From assembly GCF_017309385.1 (NCBI RefSeq), contig NZ_JAFJMJ010000001.1, forward strand, positions 3,596,001-3,660,000: a DNA stretch of 64,000 nt, read 5' to 3'. Both the position numbers and the translations under genes were made by a program. Position 1 is the first letter of the stretch; each line of letters opens with the position of its first letter. Source of the DNA: Amycolatopsis sp. 195334CR (GTDB lineage Bacteria; Actinomycetota; Actinomycetes; Mycobacteriales; Pseudonocardiaceae). Shown here piece by piece: positions 15,328 through 23,328 of the stretch. Below the pieces are notes generated by a model, which ran no database searches, was not told where the DNA came from, and worked only from the letters and a program-made list of their open reading frames with translations.

Positions 15328-16220
15328 CTGGTCCAGCTGCGCCAAGCTGGTAGGAGGACGGCGAGCAGGCCGTCCGGGTTTTCGGTGTTCGGGGAGTGTG
15401 CTGCGCCCGGGACCAGGGCGAACGGCACGTCCAGCCGTTCGGCCATGTCGCGCTGGGACGGGATGCTCCACGCGTCGTCGTTCTCGCCGGCTACCACCAG
15501 GCCCGGGATGTTGTTGTCCCGCAAGGACTTCGCCAGCTCGTCCACCCGGTCCGGCTCGGTCCGCAGCACGTCGGCCATACCGAGCAGGCCCGGCGCGCTG
15601 GAGCTGACGAACCGCTTCCGCAGGAACGCCTTGACCTCCTCGGGCACCAGCGCCCACGCCGGAAACCGCGCGCTGACCTCTTCGCGGACGGCGTACGCGG
15701 CGGCCAGGCCGTCCTGCCGCAGCAGCGGTTCGCCGAGCGCGAGCGCGGTCCGCCTGCCACCTTCCGGCAGCTGCCCGGGACCGCTGTCCATCAGGGTCAG
15801 CCCGGCGATCCGCGCCCCGGCCAGCACCGCGCCGCGGGCGACCAGGCCGCCGAACGAATGCCCCAGCAGCACCACCGGCCGCGGCCCGAGCCCGGCCACC
15901 AGCTCCGCGACCACCTCACCCAGCTTCGCCGGGGTGTAGGCGGCTTCCTCGGCCGCCCCCGGCGATTCGTACTGGCCGGGCAGATCGACCGCGATCGCCT
16001 GGAACCCCGCGTCGGCCAGCTGGTCGAGCAACGGGGCGAAGTCCTCCTTGGAACCGGTGTACCCCGGCACCAGCAACGCCGTCGCCTCGGCGGGCGCGGT
16101 GGTGCGCAACGCCGCGATCGGCCCGTGCGGGCCGTCGAACTCGGTGCGTTCCGCGCGGTGCGGCCACAGCTGCGACGGCCGCGGCGGCGTGCCCTCGGCC
16201 AGGCCGGGATGAGTGCCCAT
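15324..16220 (-). CDS. Alpha/beta-fold hydrolase
   Basis: The 298-residue hydrolase has the nucleophile elbow LLGHSFGG (serine near residue 122), the oxyanion segment LVPGYTGSKEDF, an aspartate in VVAGENDDAW, and the terminal histidine in PGAAHSPNTENP. All catalytic triad positions are thus present. A cap region of mixed helices lies between. ATG 16220 is preceded by AGGGGAA, and the gene follows the propeller gene by 9 nt, so it is the last member of a helicase-propeller-hydrolase operon. The substrate is unknown; esterase or lactonase activity is plausible. Confidence 0.87.
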   Translation of the reverse strand: MGTHPGLAEGTPPRPSQLWPHRAERTEFDGPHGPIAALRTTAPAEATALLVPGYTGSKEDFAPLLDQLADAGFQAIAVDLPGQYESPGAAEEAAYTPAKLGEVVAELVAGLGPRPVVLLGHSFGGLVARGAVLAGARIAGLTLMDSGPGQLPEGGRRTALALGEPLLRQDGLAAAYAVREEVSARFPAWALVPEEVKAFLRKRFVSSSAPGLLGMADVLRTEPDRVDELAKSLRDNNIPGLVVAGENDDAWSIPSQRDMAERLDVPFALVPGAAHSPNTENPDGLLAVLLPAWRSWTS

Positions 16221-16229
16221 GCGTTTCCC

Positions 16230-17537
16230 CTAGCGCAGGGCGGCGAGCGTGTCGCCGCGTTGTTCCAGCAGGACCGGGCCGAGCGCGGCGAGGCGCACCG
16301 GACCGGTGTAGCCGTGCCGGTCCACGCCGATGGTGCGCAGCGTGCGGCCGGTGGACTCGTCGACCACCGCCAGCCCACCCGGTACCGGCACCACCAGCTG
16401 CCCGGCGAACCCGACGGCCGGCCCCAGCGTACCCGTCAGCGTCCACTGTGGACTGAGATTGTCCCTGGCCAGCGCCACCGTCTTCGAACCGGTGAACCAG
16501 TAGAAACCGCCGGTGCCCTTGGTCACCGGCTGGACCTGGCCCTGCGGCGCGGTCAGGTCGGCCGGCGGCAGGTCGAGCGGGTAGGCGGTGCGCTGGTTGC
16601 CGTCCTGGTCGTAGATGACCAGCAGGTTCTGCTCGGGCAGCGCCACCGCGGTGGAGTCACCGGAGATCGCCACCAGCCGGACCGAGCGCCCGGCGGTGAC
16701 CGAGCTGTAGGAGACCTCGGGCTGGTCGCTCTCCTTGGGGGTGGCCTTCATCAGGGTCAGCCGGTCGGCCGGGTCCTCCGCGCACTGCTCGATCACGCCG
16801 ACCTTGCCCGAACCGGCGGCCACCGAGGAGTAGGTGCAGCCGGTACGCGGCTGCTTGTTCGGGTTCGTCAGCACCGGGACCTGGCCGTACTCCTGGCTGC
16901 GCACCAGGTCGTCGCGCCAGGTGTTGAGCAGCTTGGTGCCGGTGGTGGTCACGTGCGAACCGTCGTCGACCAGCTGCGTGCCCAGCTCGCTGTCCCCGTT
17001 GCGCAGTGCCGTGCGCTTGCCGGTGCCGGGGTCGAGCTGCGTGACCTCGCTGCAGTTGAGGTCCTTGTGGTAGACCGCCACCGCCTTCGACCAGGCACCG
17101 GCGACCGTGCAGAGCGGCAGGTCGCGGGCGTAGCGCCAGCGCACCTCACCGGTCATCGGGTCGCGGCCGGCCACCTCGCCGCCGTTGCCGGTGACCGCCG
17201 TGGTGCCCTCGGCCACCGGGACCGGCGTGGCCGGGCTCGGTGCTTGCCACACCTCGGTGAGCGTGCCGGGCACCTCGGTGGGTGCTTCCGGCAGCGTCGG
17301 CGCGGCGGCCGCGGTCTCCGAAACGGTGGCGCGGCTGTCGCTGTTCAACCACACCACCCCGGCCGCGACCAGCACCGCGACCACGATCCCGGCGGCGATC
17401 GCCTTGTCGCGGCCGCGGTTCCACGGCGACTTGCGTGCTCTGACCGGCCGCTCGGCCGGAGCGGCCGCCTCCTCGTTCTCAGCGGAGGCGGCCAGCACGT
17501 TCTCGGGGGCTACCGATTCGGGGTGGGGCTCAGGCAC
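16230..17537 (-). CDS. Membrane-anchored PQQ-like beta-propeller protein (Rv3212-like)
   Basis: The 435-residue protein starts at GTG 17537, four bases after the helicase stop. A longer frame upstream would only repeat the helicase tail in another phase. A basic N-terminus (RPVRARKSPWNRGRDK) precedes one signal-anchor helix (AIAAGIVVAVLVAAGVVWL). The extracytoplasmic part has recurring beta-blade segments typical of PQQ-like propellers, for example GTGKRTALRNGDSELG and STGRTLRTIGVDRHGY. No PQQ cofactor residues can be asserted, so it may be a structural or scaffold propeller. Synteny with Rv3211-Rv3212 supports an old partnership with the helicase gene. Confidence 0.8.
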   Translation of the reverse strand: MPEPHPESVAPENVLAASAENEEAAAPAERPVRARKSPWNRGRDKAIAAGIVVAVLVAAGVVWLNSDSRATVSETAAAAPTLPEAPTEVPGTLTEVWQAPSPATPVPVAEGTTAVTGNGGEVAGRDPMTGEVRWRYARDLPLCTVAGAWSKAVAVYHKDLNCSEVTQLDPGTGKRTALRNGDSELGTQLVDDGSHVTTTGTKLLNTWRDDLVRSQEYGQVPVLTNPNKQPRTGCTYSSVAAGSGKVGVIEQCAEDPADRLTLMKATPKESDQPEVSYSSVTAGRSVRLVAISGDSTAVALPEQNLLVIYDQDGNQRTAYPLDLPPADLTAPQGQVQPVTKGTGGFYWFTGSKTVALARDNLSPQWTLTGTLGPAVGFAGQLVVPVPGGLAVVDESTGRTLRTIGVDRHGYTGPVRLAALGPVLLEQRGDTLAALR

Positions 17538-17541
17538 GTGC

Positions 17542-19359
17542 TCAGTCTGCCGAAGCCGGTGTGTCGGCCGTGTTGGCCGGGGCACCGGCGCGACGGCGAC
17601 GACGGCGGCGCGCCGGGCGCTCCCCGTTCTCGCCCGCCGCGGATTCGGGCTTCTCGTTGGTGGCCGAGGCGTCCCCGTTGGGCTTGCTGCCCCCGGCCCC
17701 GCGGGTGCGGGTGCGGCGGCGCGGCCGGTCCTCGGCCTTGCCCTCGGCCGAGCCCTCCGACTTGGCGGCGTCGGCCGCCTCGATCGCGGCGGCCGCGTCG
17801 GCCCCGCCCCTGGTCCGGCGGCGCGGGCGGCGGGTGCGCTTGACCGGCGTCTCGGTCTCGGAACGGCCACCGCGGCGCTTGCCGCCGAGGTTCTCCTCCG
17901 GCTCGGCTGACAGCCCGGCGCGGGTGCGCTTGGCCAGCGGCAGCCTGCCCGAGGCGTCCTCCGGGATGCCCAGGTCGCTGAACAGGTGCTTCGAGGTGGA
18001 GTAGGTCTCCACCGGGTCCGGCTTGTCCAGGCCGAGCGTGTCCGAGATGAACTTCCAGCGCGCTTCCTCGTCCCAGTCGACCAGGGTGACCGCGACGCCG
18101 GTCTTGCCGGCGCGGCCGGTGCGGCCGATGCGGTGCACGTAGGTCTTCTCGTCCTCGGGCGTCTGGTAGTTGATCACGTGCGTGACGTCGTCGACGTCGA
18201 TGCCGCGAGCCGCCACGTCGGTGGCCACCAGCACGTCGATCTTGCCCGCGCGGAACGCGCGCAGTGCCTGCTCACGGGCGCCCTGGCCGAGGTCGCCGTG
18301 CACGGCCGCGGCGGCGAACCCGCGCTCGGCCAGCTCGTCGGCGACCTTCTGCGCGGTGCGCTTGGTGCGGGTGAAGATCATGCAGAGGCCGCGGCCCTCG
18401 GCCTGCAGCACCTTCGCGATCAGCTCGGTCTTGTCCAGCGAGTGCGCCCGGTAGACGAACTGCGTGGTGCGCTCGTGCACCGCGCCCGCGTCGTTCTCCT
18501 CGGCGCGGATGTGCGTCGGCTGGTGCAGGAAGGTCCTGGCCAGGGTGATGATCGGGCCCGGCATGGTGGCCGAGAAGAGCATGGTCTGGCGCTCGTCCGG
18601 GACCATGCCGAGGATGCGCTCGATGTCCGGCAGGAAGCCGAGGTCGAGCATCTCGTCGGCCTCGTCCAGCACCAGGTTGCGCACCTTGCCGAGCACCAGG
18701 TGCTGCTGCTCGGCGAGGTCGAGCAGGCGGCCGGGGGTGCCGATGACCACGTCGATGCCCTTGCGGAGGGCGGCGATCTGCGGCTCGTACGGGCGGCCGC
18801 CGTAGATGGCCAGCGTGCGGATGCCCAGGTGCTTGCCGGCGTCGGTGAGGTCGCGGGCGACCTGGAGGCACAGCTCACGGGTCGGCACCACGATCAGCGC
18901 CTGCGGGGTGCCGTCGCCGGGGGTGACCACCCGGTGCAGCAGCGGCACGCCGAAGCCGAGGGTCTTGCCCATGCCGGTGCGGGCCTGGCCGATCACGTCG
19001 TCGCCGGCCATCGCCAGCGGCAGGGTCAGCGACTGGATGGCGAAGGTGCGCTCGATGCCGCTCTCGGCGAGCGCGCGCACGATCTCCGGGCGCACGCCGA
19101 ACTCGGCGAACGTGGGGGCTTCCGGCTCCACCGGGGCACCGGCCTGGAGCGGGTGGGACGGGTCGGTCTCCGGCAGCCCGGTCTCGCTGTGCTCCAGCGC
19201 GATCGGATCGCTACCGGCAGTGATGTTCTCGTCGTGGTTTTCGCTTGCGGTCAGGGTGATCGCCTCTCTCGTACCAGCGCGCACAGCCTGGCTTCGTGAC
19301 ACTCGACCGCGGCCCGTGGCTCGCGGGAATGCCGTCGGTGTGGAGGCGTACGCACACAT
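17542..19359 (-). CDS. rhlE: DEAD-box RNA helicase (RhlE-like)
   Basis: An ATP-dependent RNA helicase with every DEAD-box motif: Q-motif FAIQSLTLP, Walker A ARTGMGKT (about residues 126-133 of the longest form), motif Ib TPGR, DEAD in VLDEADEML, SAT in LFSATMP, and HRIGRTGR in the second RecA domain. The C-terminal 150 residues are basic and Arg-rich (RRRRRR blocks), typical of RNA-binding tails. The start is uncertain: the frame opens at 19359, but AGAGAGG at 19269-19263 sits 8 nt before a CTG at 19254, and residues 1-33 have little family resemblance. It heads the operon that continues with the propeller and hydrolase genes. Confidence 0.9.
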   Translation of the reverse strand: MCAYASTPTAFPRATGRGRVSRSQAVRAGTREAITLTASENHDENITAGSDPIALEHSETGLPETDPSHPLQAGAPVEPEAPTFAEFGVRPEIVRALAESGIERTFAIQSLTLPLAMAGDDVIGQARTGMGKTLGFGVPLLHRVVTPGDGTPQALIVVPTRELCLQVARDLTDAGKHLGIRTLAIYGGRPYEPQIAALRKGIDVVIGTPGRLLDLAEQQHLVLGKVRNLVLDEADEMLDLGFLPDIERILGMVPDERQTMLFSATMPGPIITLARTFLHQPTHIRAEENDAGAVHERTTQFVYRAHSLDKTELIAKVLQAEGRGLCMIFTRTKRTAQKVADELAERGFAAAAVHGDLGQGAREQALRAFRAGKIDVLVATDVAARGIDVDDVTHVINYQTPEDEKTYVHRIGRTGRAGKTGVAVTLVDWDEEARWKFISDTLGLDKPDPVETYSTSKHLFSDLGIPEDASGRLPLAKRTRAGLSAEPEENLGGKRRGGRSETETPVKRTRRPRRRTRGGADAAAAIEAADAAKSEGSAEGKAEDRPRRRTRTRGAGGSKPNGDASATNEKPESAAGENGERPARRRRRRRAGAPANTADTPASAD

Positions 19360-19522
19360 TTCACCGCTACCCCGGCGCGTCCGCCCCGGTCTTTCCGCCG
19401 GGGGACGCGCCGCCGTGGTGCGGCAGATCCTCTTGATCCAACGCGAAGTGTACCCCGCCGGATTCGGGAAACGACTACCCGCCGCGCCCGCCAGGTGATC
19501 TCGGTCACCCGTTGCGGGCGAC

Positions 19523-19535
19523 TACGCTCACGGAC
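19523..19535 (+). promoter_or_regulatory. Leaderless-type -10 element for the ferritin-like gene
   Basis: TACGCT (19523-19528) ends 7 nt before GTG 19536, and no ribosome-binding site is present. This supports 19536 over the TTG at 19512. Confidence 0.45.
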
Positions 19536-20192
19536 GTGACCGACGGAAAAGACAAGATCAGCGAGGGTGTCGTCGATCTGCTGGGGGTGCTCGCGTACGG
19601 CGAGCTGTCCGCGTTCGACCGCCTCGCCGAGGACGCGAGATCCGCCCCCACGCTGGGCGGGCGCGCCGCGCTGTCGTGCATGGCGGCGGCCGAGATCGGG
19701 CACTACCAGCAGCTGTCGGAGTACCTGTCGAGGCACGGGCTGACGGTCGAGCGGGCGATGGAACCGTTCGTCCGGCCGCTGGACGCCTGGCACGCCTCGA
19801 CGGCCCCGAAATCGTGGCTGGAATCACTGGTGAAGGCCTACGTCGGCGACGGGCTGGCGGCCGATCTGTACCGCGAGATCGCGCACTGGCTGGACCCGGA
19901 GACCAAGGACCTGGTGCTGACCGTGCTCGCCGACACCGGGCACTCCGCCTTCGCCGAGCAGGAGGTGGCCGCGGCCATCGAGGCCGAGCGCACCCAGCGC
20001 GACAAGCTCGCGCTGTGGGGGCGGCGGCTGCTCGGCGAGGCGCTGACCCAGGCCCAGTACGTGGTCGCCGAACGTGACGGGCTCGCCGAGCTGATCGTCA
20101 GCGGATCGGGTGACCTGTCCGGCATCGCCCAGCTGTTCCGGCGGCTCCAGCAGGGTCACACCAAGAGAATGCAGGTGCTCGGGCTCGGTTAG
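19536..20192 (+). CDS. Ferritin-like-fold protein (Rv3210c-like, MiaE-related)
   Basis: The 218-residue, almost wholly helical protein has a ferritin-like four-helix bundle. Candidate metal ligands appear as E in [14 protein letters not shown] and H in [13 protein letters not shown] in [11 protein letters not shown], and E/H pairs in [11 protein letters not shown]. These fit a carboxylate-bridged di-iron centre as in MiaE-type tRNA hydroxylases, although neither substrate nor metal is proven. The neighbours, a DEAD helicase and DUF3107, are the same as for Rv3210c in M. tuberculosis. Confidence 0.8.
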   Translation: MTDGKDKISEGVVDLLGVLAYGELSAFDRLAEDARSAPTLGGRAALSCMAAAEIGHYQQLSEYLSRHGLTVERAMEPFVRPLDAWHASTAPKSWLESLVKAYVGDGLAADLYREIAHWLDPETKDLVLTVLADTGHSAFAEQEVAAAIEAERTQRDKLALWGRRLLGEALTQAQYVVAERDGLAELIVSGSGDLSGIAQLFRRLQQGHTKRMQVLGLG

Positions 20193-20236
20193 CCTGGCCG
20201 CGTAGGTTTCATCCCAGATCCAGGCGGAGGTCCCAG

Positions 20237-20467
20237 GTGGAGGTCAAGATCGGCATCAAGGACACCCCACGCGAGCTCGTGGTGTCCAGCGGCCAGTCCG
20301 CCGAGGAGGTGGAGAAGCTGGTGTCGGAGGCGCTGAACGCCGCCGACGGGCTGTTCCGCATCTCCGACGACAAGGGCCGCAAGTTCCTGGTGCCCGCCGA
20401 CCGCATCGCGTACGTCGAGATCGCGCCGAACGACGCGCGCAAGGTCGGCTTCGCCGTCGGCGCCTAG
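20237..20467 (+). CDS. DUF3107 protein (TB9.4-like)
   Basis: The 76-residue protein is close in size and sequence to the mycobacterial TB9.4 (Rv3208A) family. EVKIGIKDTPRELVV forms a first beta hairpin, SAEEVEKLVSEALNAADG a helix, and KGRKFLVPADRIAYVEIAP the closing strands. GTG 20237 is preceded by GCGGAGG at about 10 nt. It is probably cytosolic; no activity is known. A strong GC hairpin follows the stop, making this the end of the short transcript. Confidence 0.85.
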   Translation: MEVKIGIKDTPRELVVSSGQSAEEVEKLVSEALNAADGLFRISDDKGRKFLVPADRIAYVEIAPNDARKVGFAVGA

Positions 20468-20474
20468 TCGCTGA

Positions 20475-20504
20475 CCGGGGGAGGCCGCCAGCGGCTTCCC
20501 CCGG
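20475..20504 (+). terminator. GC-rich terminator hairpin after DUF3107
   Basis: Bases 20475-20488 pair with 20491-20504 over 14 positions with a single G-T wobble and a very tight loop. A run of T (20521-20525) lies 16 bases downstream. The hairpin starts 8 bases after the stop codon. Confidence 0.5.
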
Positions 20505-20598
20505 AAGTGTTCAAATCGTTGTTTTTGCCACACTCTTAGCTCCATCTCAGCTACGCAGGGCACACTGTTTCGCGGGTCTGGGGGCCCGCTGGCCGTCG

Positions 20599-21858
20599 AT
20601 GCGGAGAAATGAGGTGGACGGCGTCACTTCGGCACAGGCACGCGCCGGCGTGCTCGACGATGCTCTTCTGTCCGAGCGGCGCACGCTGCGGCTGACCGGG
20701 GTCGACGTCGCCAGGGGCGTCGCGGTGCTCGGCATGTACGCGGTGCACGTCGGCCCCCATCCCGCGCACGGCGGCCTGAACCTGGCGTTCCTGCCGTTCG
20801 AAGGCCGGTCCGCGGCGTTGTTCGCGGTGCTCGCCGGGGTGTCGATAGCGCTGATGTCCGGCGGTGAGGTGCCCAAGACCGGGCGGCCGTGGGCGCAGGT
20901 GGTGCTGCGGCTGCTGACCAGGGCCCCGCTGCTGATCGCGCTGGGGTTGTTCCTGACCAACCTGCACACCGGGTACCTGATCATCCTGGCCTACTACGGG
21001 GCCTGTTTCGTGCTGGCGATCCCGTTCCTGCGCCTGGGCATCCCGGCGCTGATCGCCGGGGCCGCGTTCTGCGCCACGGTGATGCCGTTCCTGTCCTTCG
21101 CCATCCGGTCGCACATCGCGCCGCGCGACCTGGTGCTGTGGATCCCGGACGCGACGATCGAGACGTTCAGCACCGCGTCGTTCGACTACATCCTGCAGGT
21201 GCTGCTGCTGACCGGGACGTTCCCGGCGGTGAGCCTGATGGCGTACATCTTCGCCGGGATGGCGATCGGGCGGATGAACCTGCGGTCGGAGCTGGTCTGC
21301 CGACGGCTGGTGGCCGGGGGCGCGATCACCGCGGCGGTGGCGTACACGCTGTCGTGGCTGGCCACGGACGTGCTCGGCGGGCGCGAGGAGATCTACCGCT
21401 CGCTGATCCCGGCGGCGGGCGCGGCCGGGGTGAGCCCGGCGGAGTTCTACGAGCAGAACGTGAACCAGTCGTTCGGCACGCCGCCGACCACCACGCTGGC
21501 CTGGGAGTTCGTCGCGAACGGGCACTCGTACACGCCGTTCGACCTGGTCGGCTGCATCGGCATCTCGGCGGTGGTGATCGGTGGCTGCATGCTGCTGGCG
21601 CGACGGCACGGCAGGCTGCTGCGGCCGATCGCGGACCTGGGCTCGATCGCGCTGACCGCGTACGCGGCGCACTTCGTGGCGATCTGGTGGTTCTTCCGGG
21701 AGAAGGACGCGTTCAGCCTGACGCACTGGCTGTGGTTCGGCGGGGTGGCGGTGGTTTTCGCGGTGGCGTGGAAGAAGTGGATCGGGCGGGGGCCGTTGGA
21801 GTGGGTGCTGCATCAGGCTTCGCGGTGGCCGGGGAAGTTGATTCCTCGGCGGTCGTGA
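20599..21858 (+). CDS. Polytopic membrane protein, DUF418 / heparan-acetyltransferase-like
   Basis: The 419-residue protein has about ten hydrophobic segments. Near the N-terminus, RLTGVDVARGVAVLGMYAVH is the conserved R-x-DxxRGxAxLG helix shared by DUF418/DUF1624 and heparan-alpha-glucosaminide acetyltransferase-like proteins. The C-terminal IGRGPLEWVLHQ is the usual DUF418 closing motif. Such proteins may transfer acyl groups to envelope glycans, but this is not shown. The start ATG 20599 has the sequence GATGCGGAGAA before it; an internal GTG at 20623 is possible. The gene ends beside composite repeat copy B. Confidence 0.78.
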   Translation: MRRNEVDGVTSAQARAGVLDDALLSERRTLRLTGVDVARGVAVLGMYAVHVGPHPAHGGLNLAFLPFEGRSAALFAVLAGVSIALMSGGEVPKTGRPWAQVVLRLLTRAPLLIALGLFLTNLHTGYLIILAYYGACFVLAIPFLRLGIPALIAGAAFCATVMPFLSFAIRSHIAPRDLVLWIPDATIETFSTASFDYILQVLLLTGTFPAVSLMAYIFAGMAIGRMNLRSELVCRRLVAGGAITAAVAYTLSWLATDVLGGREEIYRSLIPAAGAAGVSPAEFYEQNVNQSFGTPPTTTLAWEFVANGHSYTPFDLVGCIGISAVVIGGCMLLARRHGRLLRPIADLGSIALTAYAAHFVAIWWFFREKDAFSLTHWLWFGGVAVVFAVAWKKWIGRGPLEWVLHQASRWPGKLIPRRS

Positions 21859-21860
21859 TG

Positions 21861-21879
21861 GGGGGCCACCCCGGTTTTT
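21861..21879 (+). terminator. Terminator hairpin, first module of repeat element B
   Basis: GGGG (21861-21864), loop GCCA, CCCC (21869-21872), then GG and TTTTT (21875-21879). This is the same module as at 5435-5456, placed just after the stop of the DUF418 gene. Confidence 0.55.
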
Positions 21880-22160
21880 AGTGTGACTACGGCGAAGGCC
21901 GGTTAGTCAAGGCGGGAAAGATGCCTTGACTAACCGGCCTTCGCCGTGTTTTGGGCTGTGGACCGGGGATGGGGAGGGGATGGGTGGGCGGGTGGTTCTG
22001 TTTTGTGCCCGGCTGCCCGTTGGTGCCCGGCCTTGTGCCGTCCCGGTTGTCGGTTGGGCCCGTCTTGCGCCCGGCTGCCCGTTGGTGGCCGTCCTGTGTG
22101 TGCTGTGAATGTGGCATTGGCTGCGGAATGTGCTGTGAAAGCCACATTCACACCACGGAG
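21880..22160. repeat. Composite intergenic repeat element, copy B
   Basis: This second copy of the element at 5457-5735 again fills a convergent junction with no gene. A perfect 25-bp inverted repeat (21889-21913 with 21923-21947) has the same 9-nt loop GGGAAAGAT. One stem pair differs from copy A but stays paired (A-T here, G-C in copy A). A G-run cluster spans 21965-21992, GGTTGG-rich direct repeats follow, and the 11-bp pair GTGAATGTGGC (22105-22115 with 22141-22151) closes the element 9 bases before the next stop codon. Confidence 0.8.
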
Positions 22161-22493
22161 CTAGGCGGTGGCGGCTTCGATCTCGTCCAGGGATTTCGGG
22201 ACGTGGAAGGGTGGGGTGCTGGTGCCCATGATCCGGTAGCGGTCCCAGGTGTCCGGGTCGGACAGTTCGCAGGGGGCCGTGCCGTCCGGGGTGCGGATTT
22301 CCGCCTTCGTCTTCTTCCCACCCAGCAAAGTGGACAGTTCCGGGGACGCCGAGATCCGGCCGTACCAGTGGTAGTAGCCGTCGATCGGCTGGAAGTGGCC
22401 TCGCAGTTGGACCCGCACCGCGAGTTCCGTTTCCCCGACCACCACGGTCGCGTCGCCGGTGTAGCCGTCTTCGTCGTGTTCGTGCTCGCTCAC
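22161..22493 (-). CDS. DUF4873 protein coupled to the TetR gene
   Basis: The 110-residue protein starts at GTG 22493, which overlaps the TGA of the tetR gene (GTGA). It is a single compact beta-rich domain: DGYTGDATVVVGETELAVRV, then a conserved HFQPIDGYYHWYGRI block, then TKAEIRTPDGTAPCELSDPD. I recognise this as DUF4873, which in other actinobacteria occurs alone or fused to flavin monooxygenases. Its role is unknown. Coupling to a TetR repressor that faces an oxygenase gene suggests a part in the same response (inference). Confidence 0.75.
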   Translation of the reverse strand: MSEHEHDEDGYTGDATVVVGETELAVRVQLRGHFQPIDGYYHWYGRISASPELSTLLGGKKTKAEIRTPDGTAPCELSDPDTWDRYRIMGTSTPPFHVPKSLDEIEAATA

Positions 22494-23263
22494 GCCGTCT
22501 CGTCCTTTCCCCGTGCCAACTGCACGACCTTGTTCTGCTCCAGCGGCAGGTTCGGATCGACCACCACACCCCGCTGGCGCAGCAGCCCGTCGATCGCCGC
22601 CCAGATCAGCTGGGTCAGGTACTCGACCACGCTGTCGCGGCTCATCGACCGCCGTTCCAGCCACCACTCGCCGGTGTTCTGCACCAGGCCGACGATGCCG
22701 TGCGCCCACGGCTCCGCGGCGCCCGAGTCCATGTTGAACATCCGCATGTAGTCCCCGAGCAACGCGGTCAGCGCGGTCGCGATGAGTTCCTTGTCCTCGG
22801 CCACCACGTCCGAATCCACCGGCTTGTCCGGCCACGACCCGCGCGCCAGCAGGCGGTACAGGTTCGGGTGCTCCTCGATCACGCCGAAGAAGGCGTCCAG
22901 CGCCATGCGGATCCGGGGCAGGGGCGCGAGTTCGGCGTTGATCGCCGGGATCAGGCGCTCGAAGAGGATGTTCGTGCCGCGCTGGCCGAGGGCCACGAAC
23001 AGATCAGCCTTGTCCTCGAAGTGCCGGTACAGCACCGGCTTGGTCACCCCGGCCTCCGCGGCGACGTCCTCCATGCCGAGGTCGGGGCCGTGCTGGTCGA
23101 GCGCCCGCAGCGCGGCCTCGACGAACTCCGCGCGCCGCGCGATGCGGTGCTTGCGCCAGCGGTCGCGGCGGGCATCCCCCGTTTCCGGCTCGCCGGACGA
23201 CGACGCCGGCTGCTTGCTGGCTTGCTTGCTGTTGCGCTTGACACGGCCGACCATGTCTCGCAT
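22490..23263 (-). CDS. TetR-family regulator divergent from the AurF-type gene
   Basis: The 257-residue repressor has a basic N-terminal extension (KRNSKQASKQP) and then the TetR helix-turn-helix: EFVEAALRALDQHGPDLGME, VAAEAGVTKPVLYRHFEDKA. The remaining helices form the ligand-binding and dimer domain (FFGVIEEHPNLYRLL). A 17-bp palindrome (23271-23287) lies 8 bases upstream of its ATG and within the promoter space of the divergent oxygenase gene, so self-repression and control of both directions are likely. The ligand is unknown. Start ATG 23263; ATG 23254 is a shorter option. Confidence 0.88.
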   Translation of the reverse strand: MRDMVGRVKRNSKQASKQPASSSGEPETGDARRDRWRKHRIARRAEFVEAALRALDQHGPDLGMEDVAAEAGVTKPVLYRHFEDKADLFVALGQRGTNILFERLIPAINAELAPLPRIRMALDAFFGVIEEHPNLYRLLARGSWPDKPVDSDVVAEDKELIATALTALLGDYMRMFNMDSGAAEPWAHGIVGLVQNTGEWWLERRSMSRDSVVEYLTQLIWAAIDGLLRQRGVVVDPNLPLEQNKVVQLARGKDETA

Positions 23264-23270
23264 GCTACCA

Positions 23271-23287
23271 GAGGTAACTGTTACCTC
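23271..23287. promoter_or_regulatory. TetR operator palindrome GAGGTAAC-T-GTTACCTC
   Basis: A perfect 8-1-8 palindrome lies between the divergent tetR (ATG at 23263) and oxygenase (23329) genes. A third half-site GTTAC follows at 23291-23295. Shape and position are those of an operator for the adjacent TetR repressor. Confidence 0.65.
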
Positions 23288-23328
23288 AAGTTACACACAA
23301 GTGCGGGTGTGGGAAGGCAGGGTCGGCA

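Noticed and set aside
15396..17843. Long plus-strand open frame (815 codons) opposite the hydrolase and propeller genes
   Set aside because: Its product is low-complexity Arg/Gly/Gln/Val sequence with no family resemblance, while the minus strand encodes two complete recognisable proteins. Long antisense frames are common in high-GC DNA.
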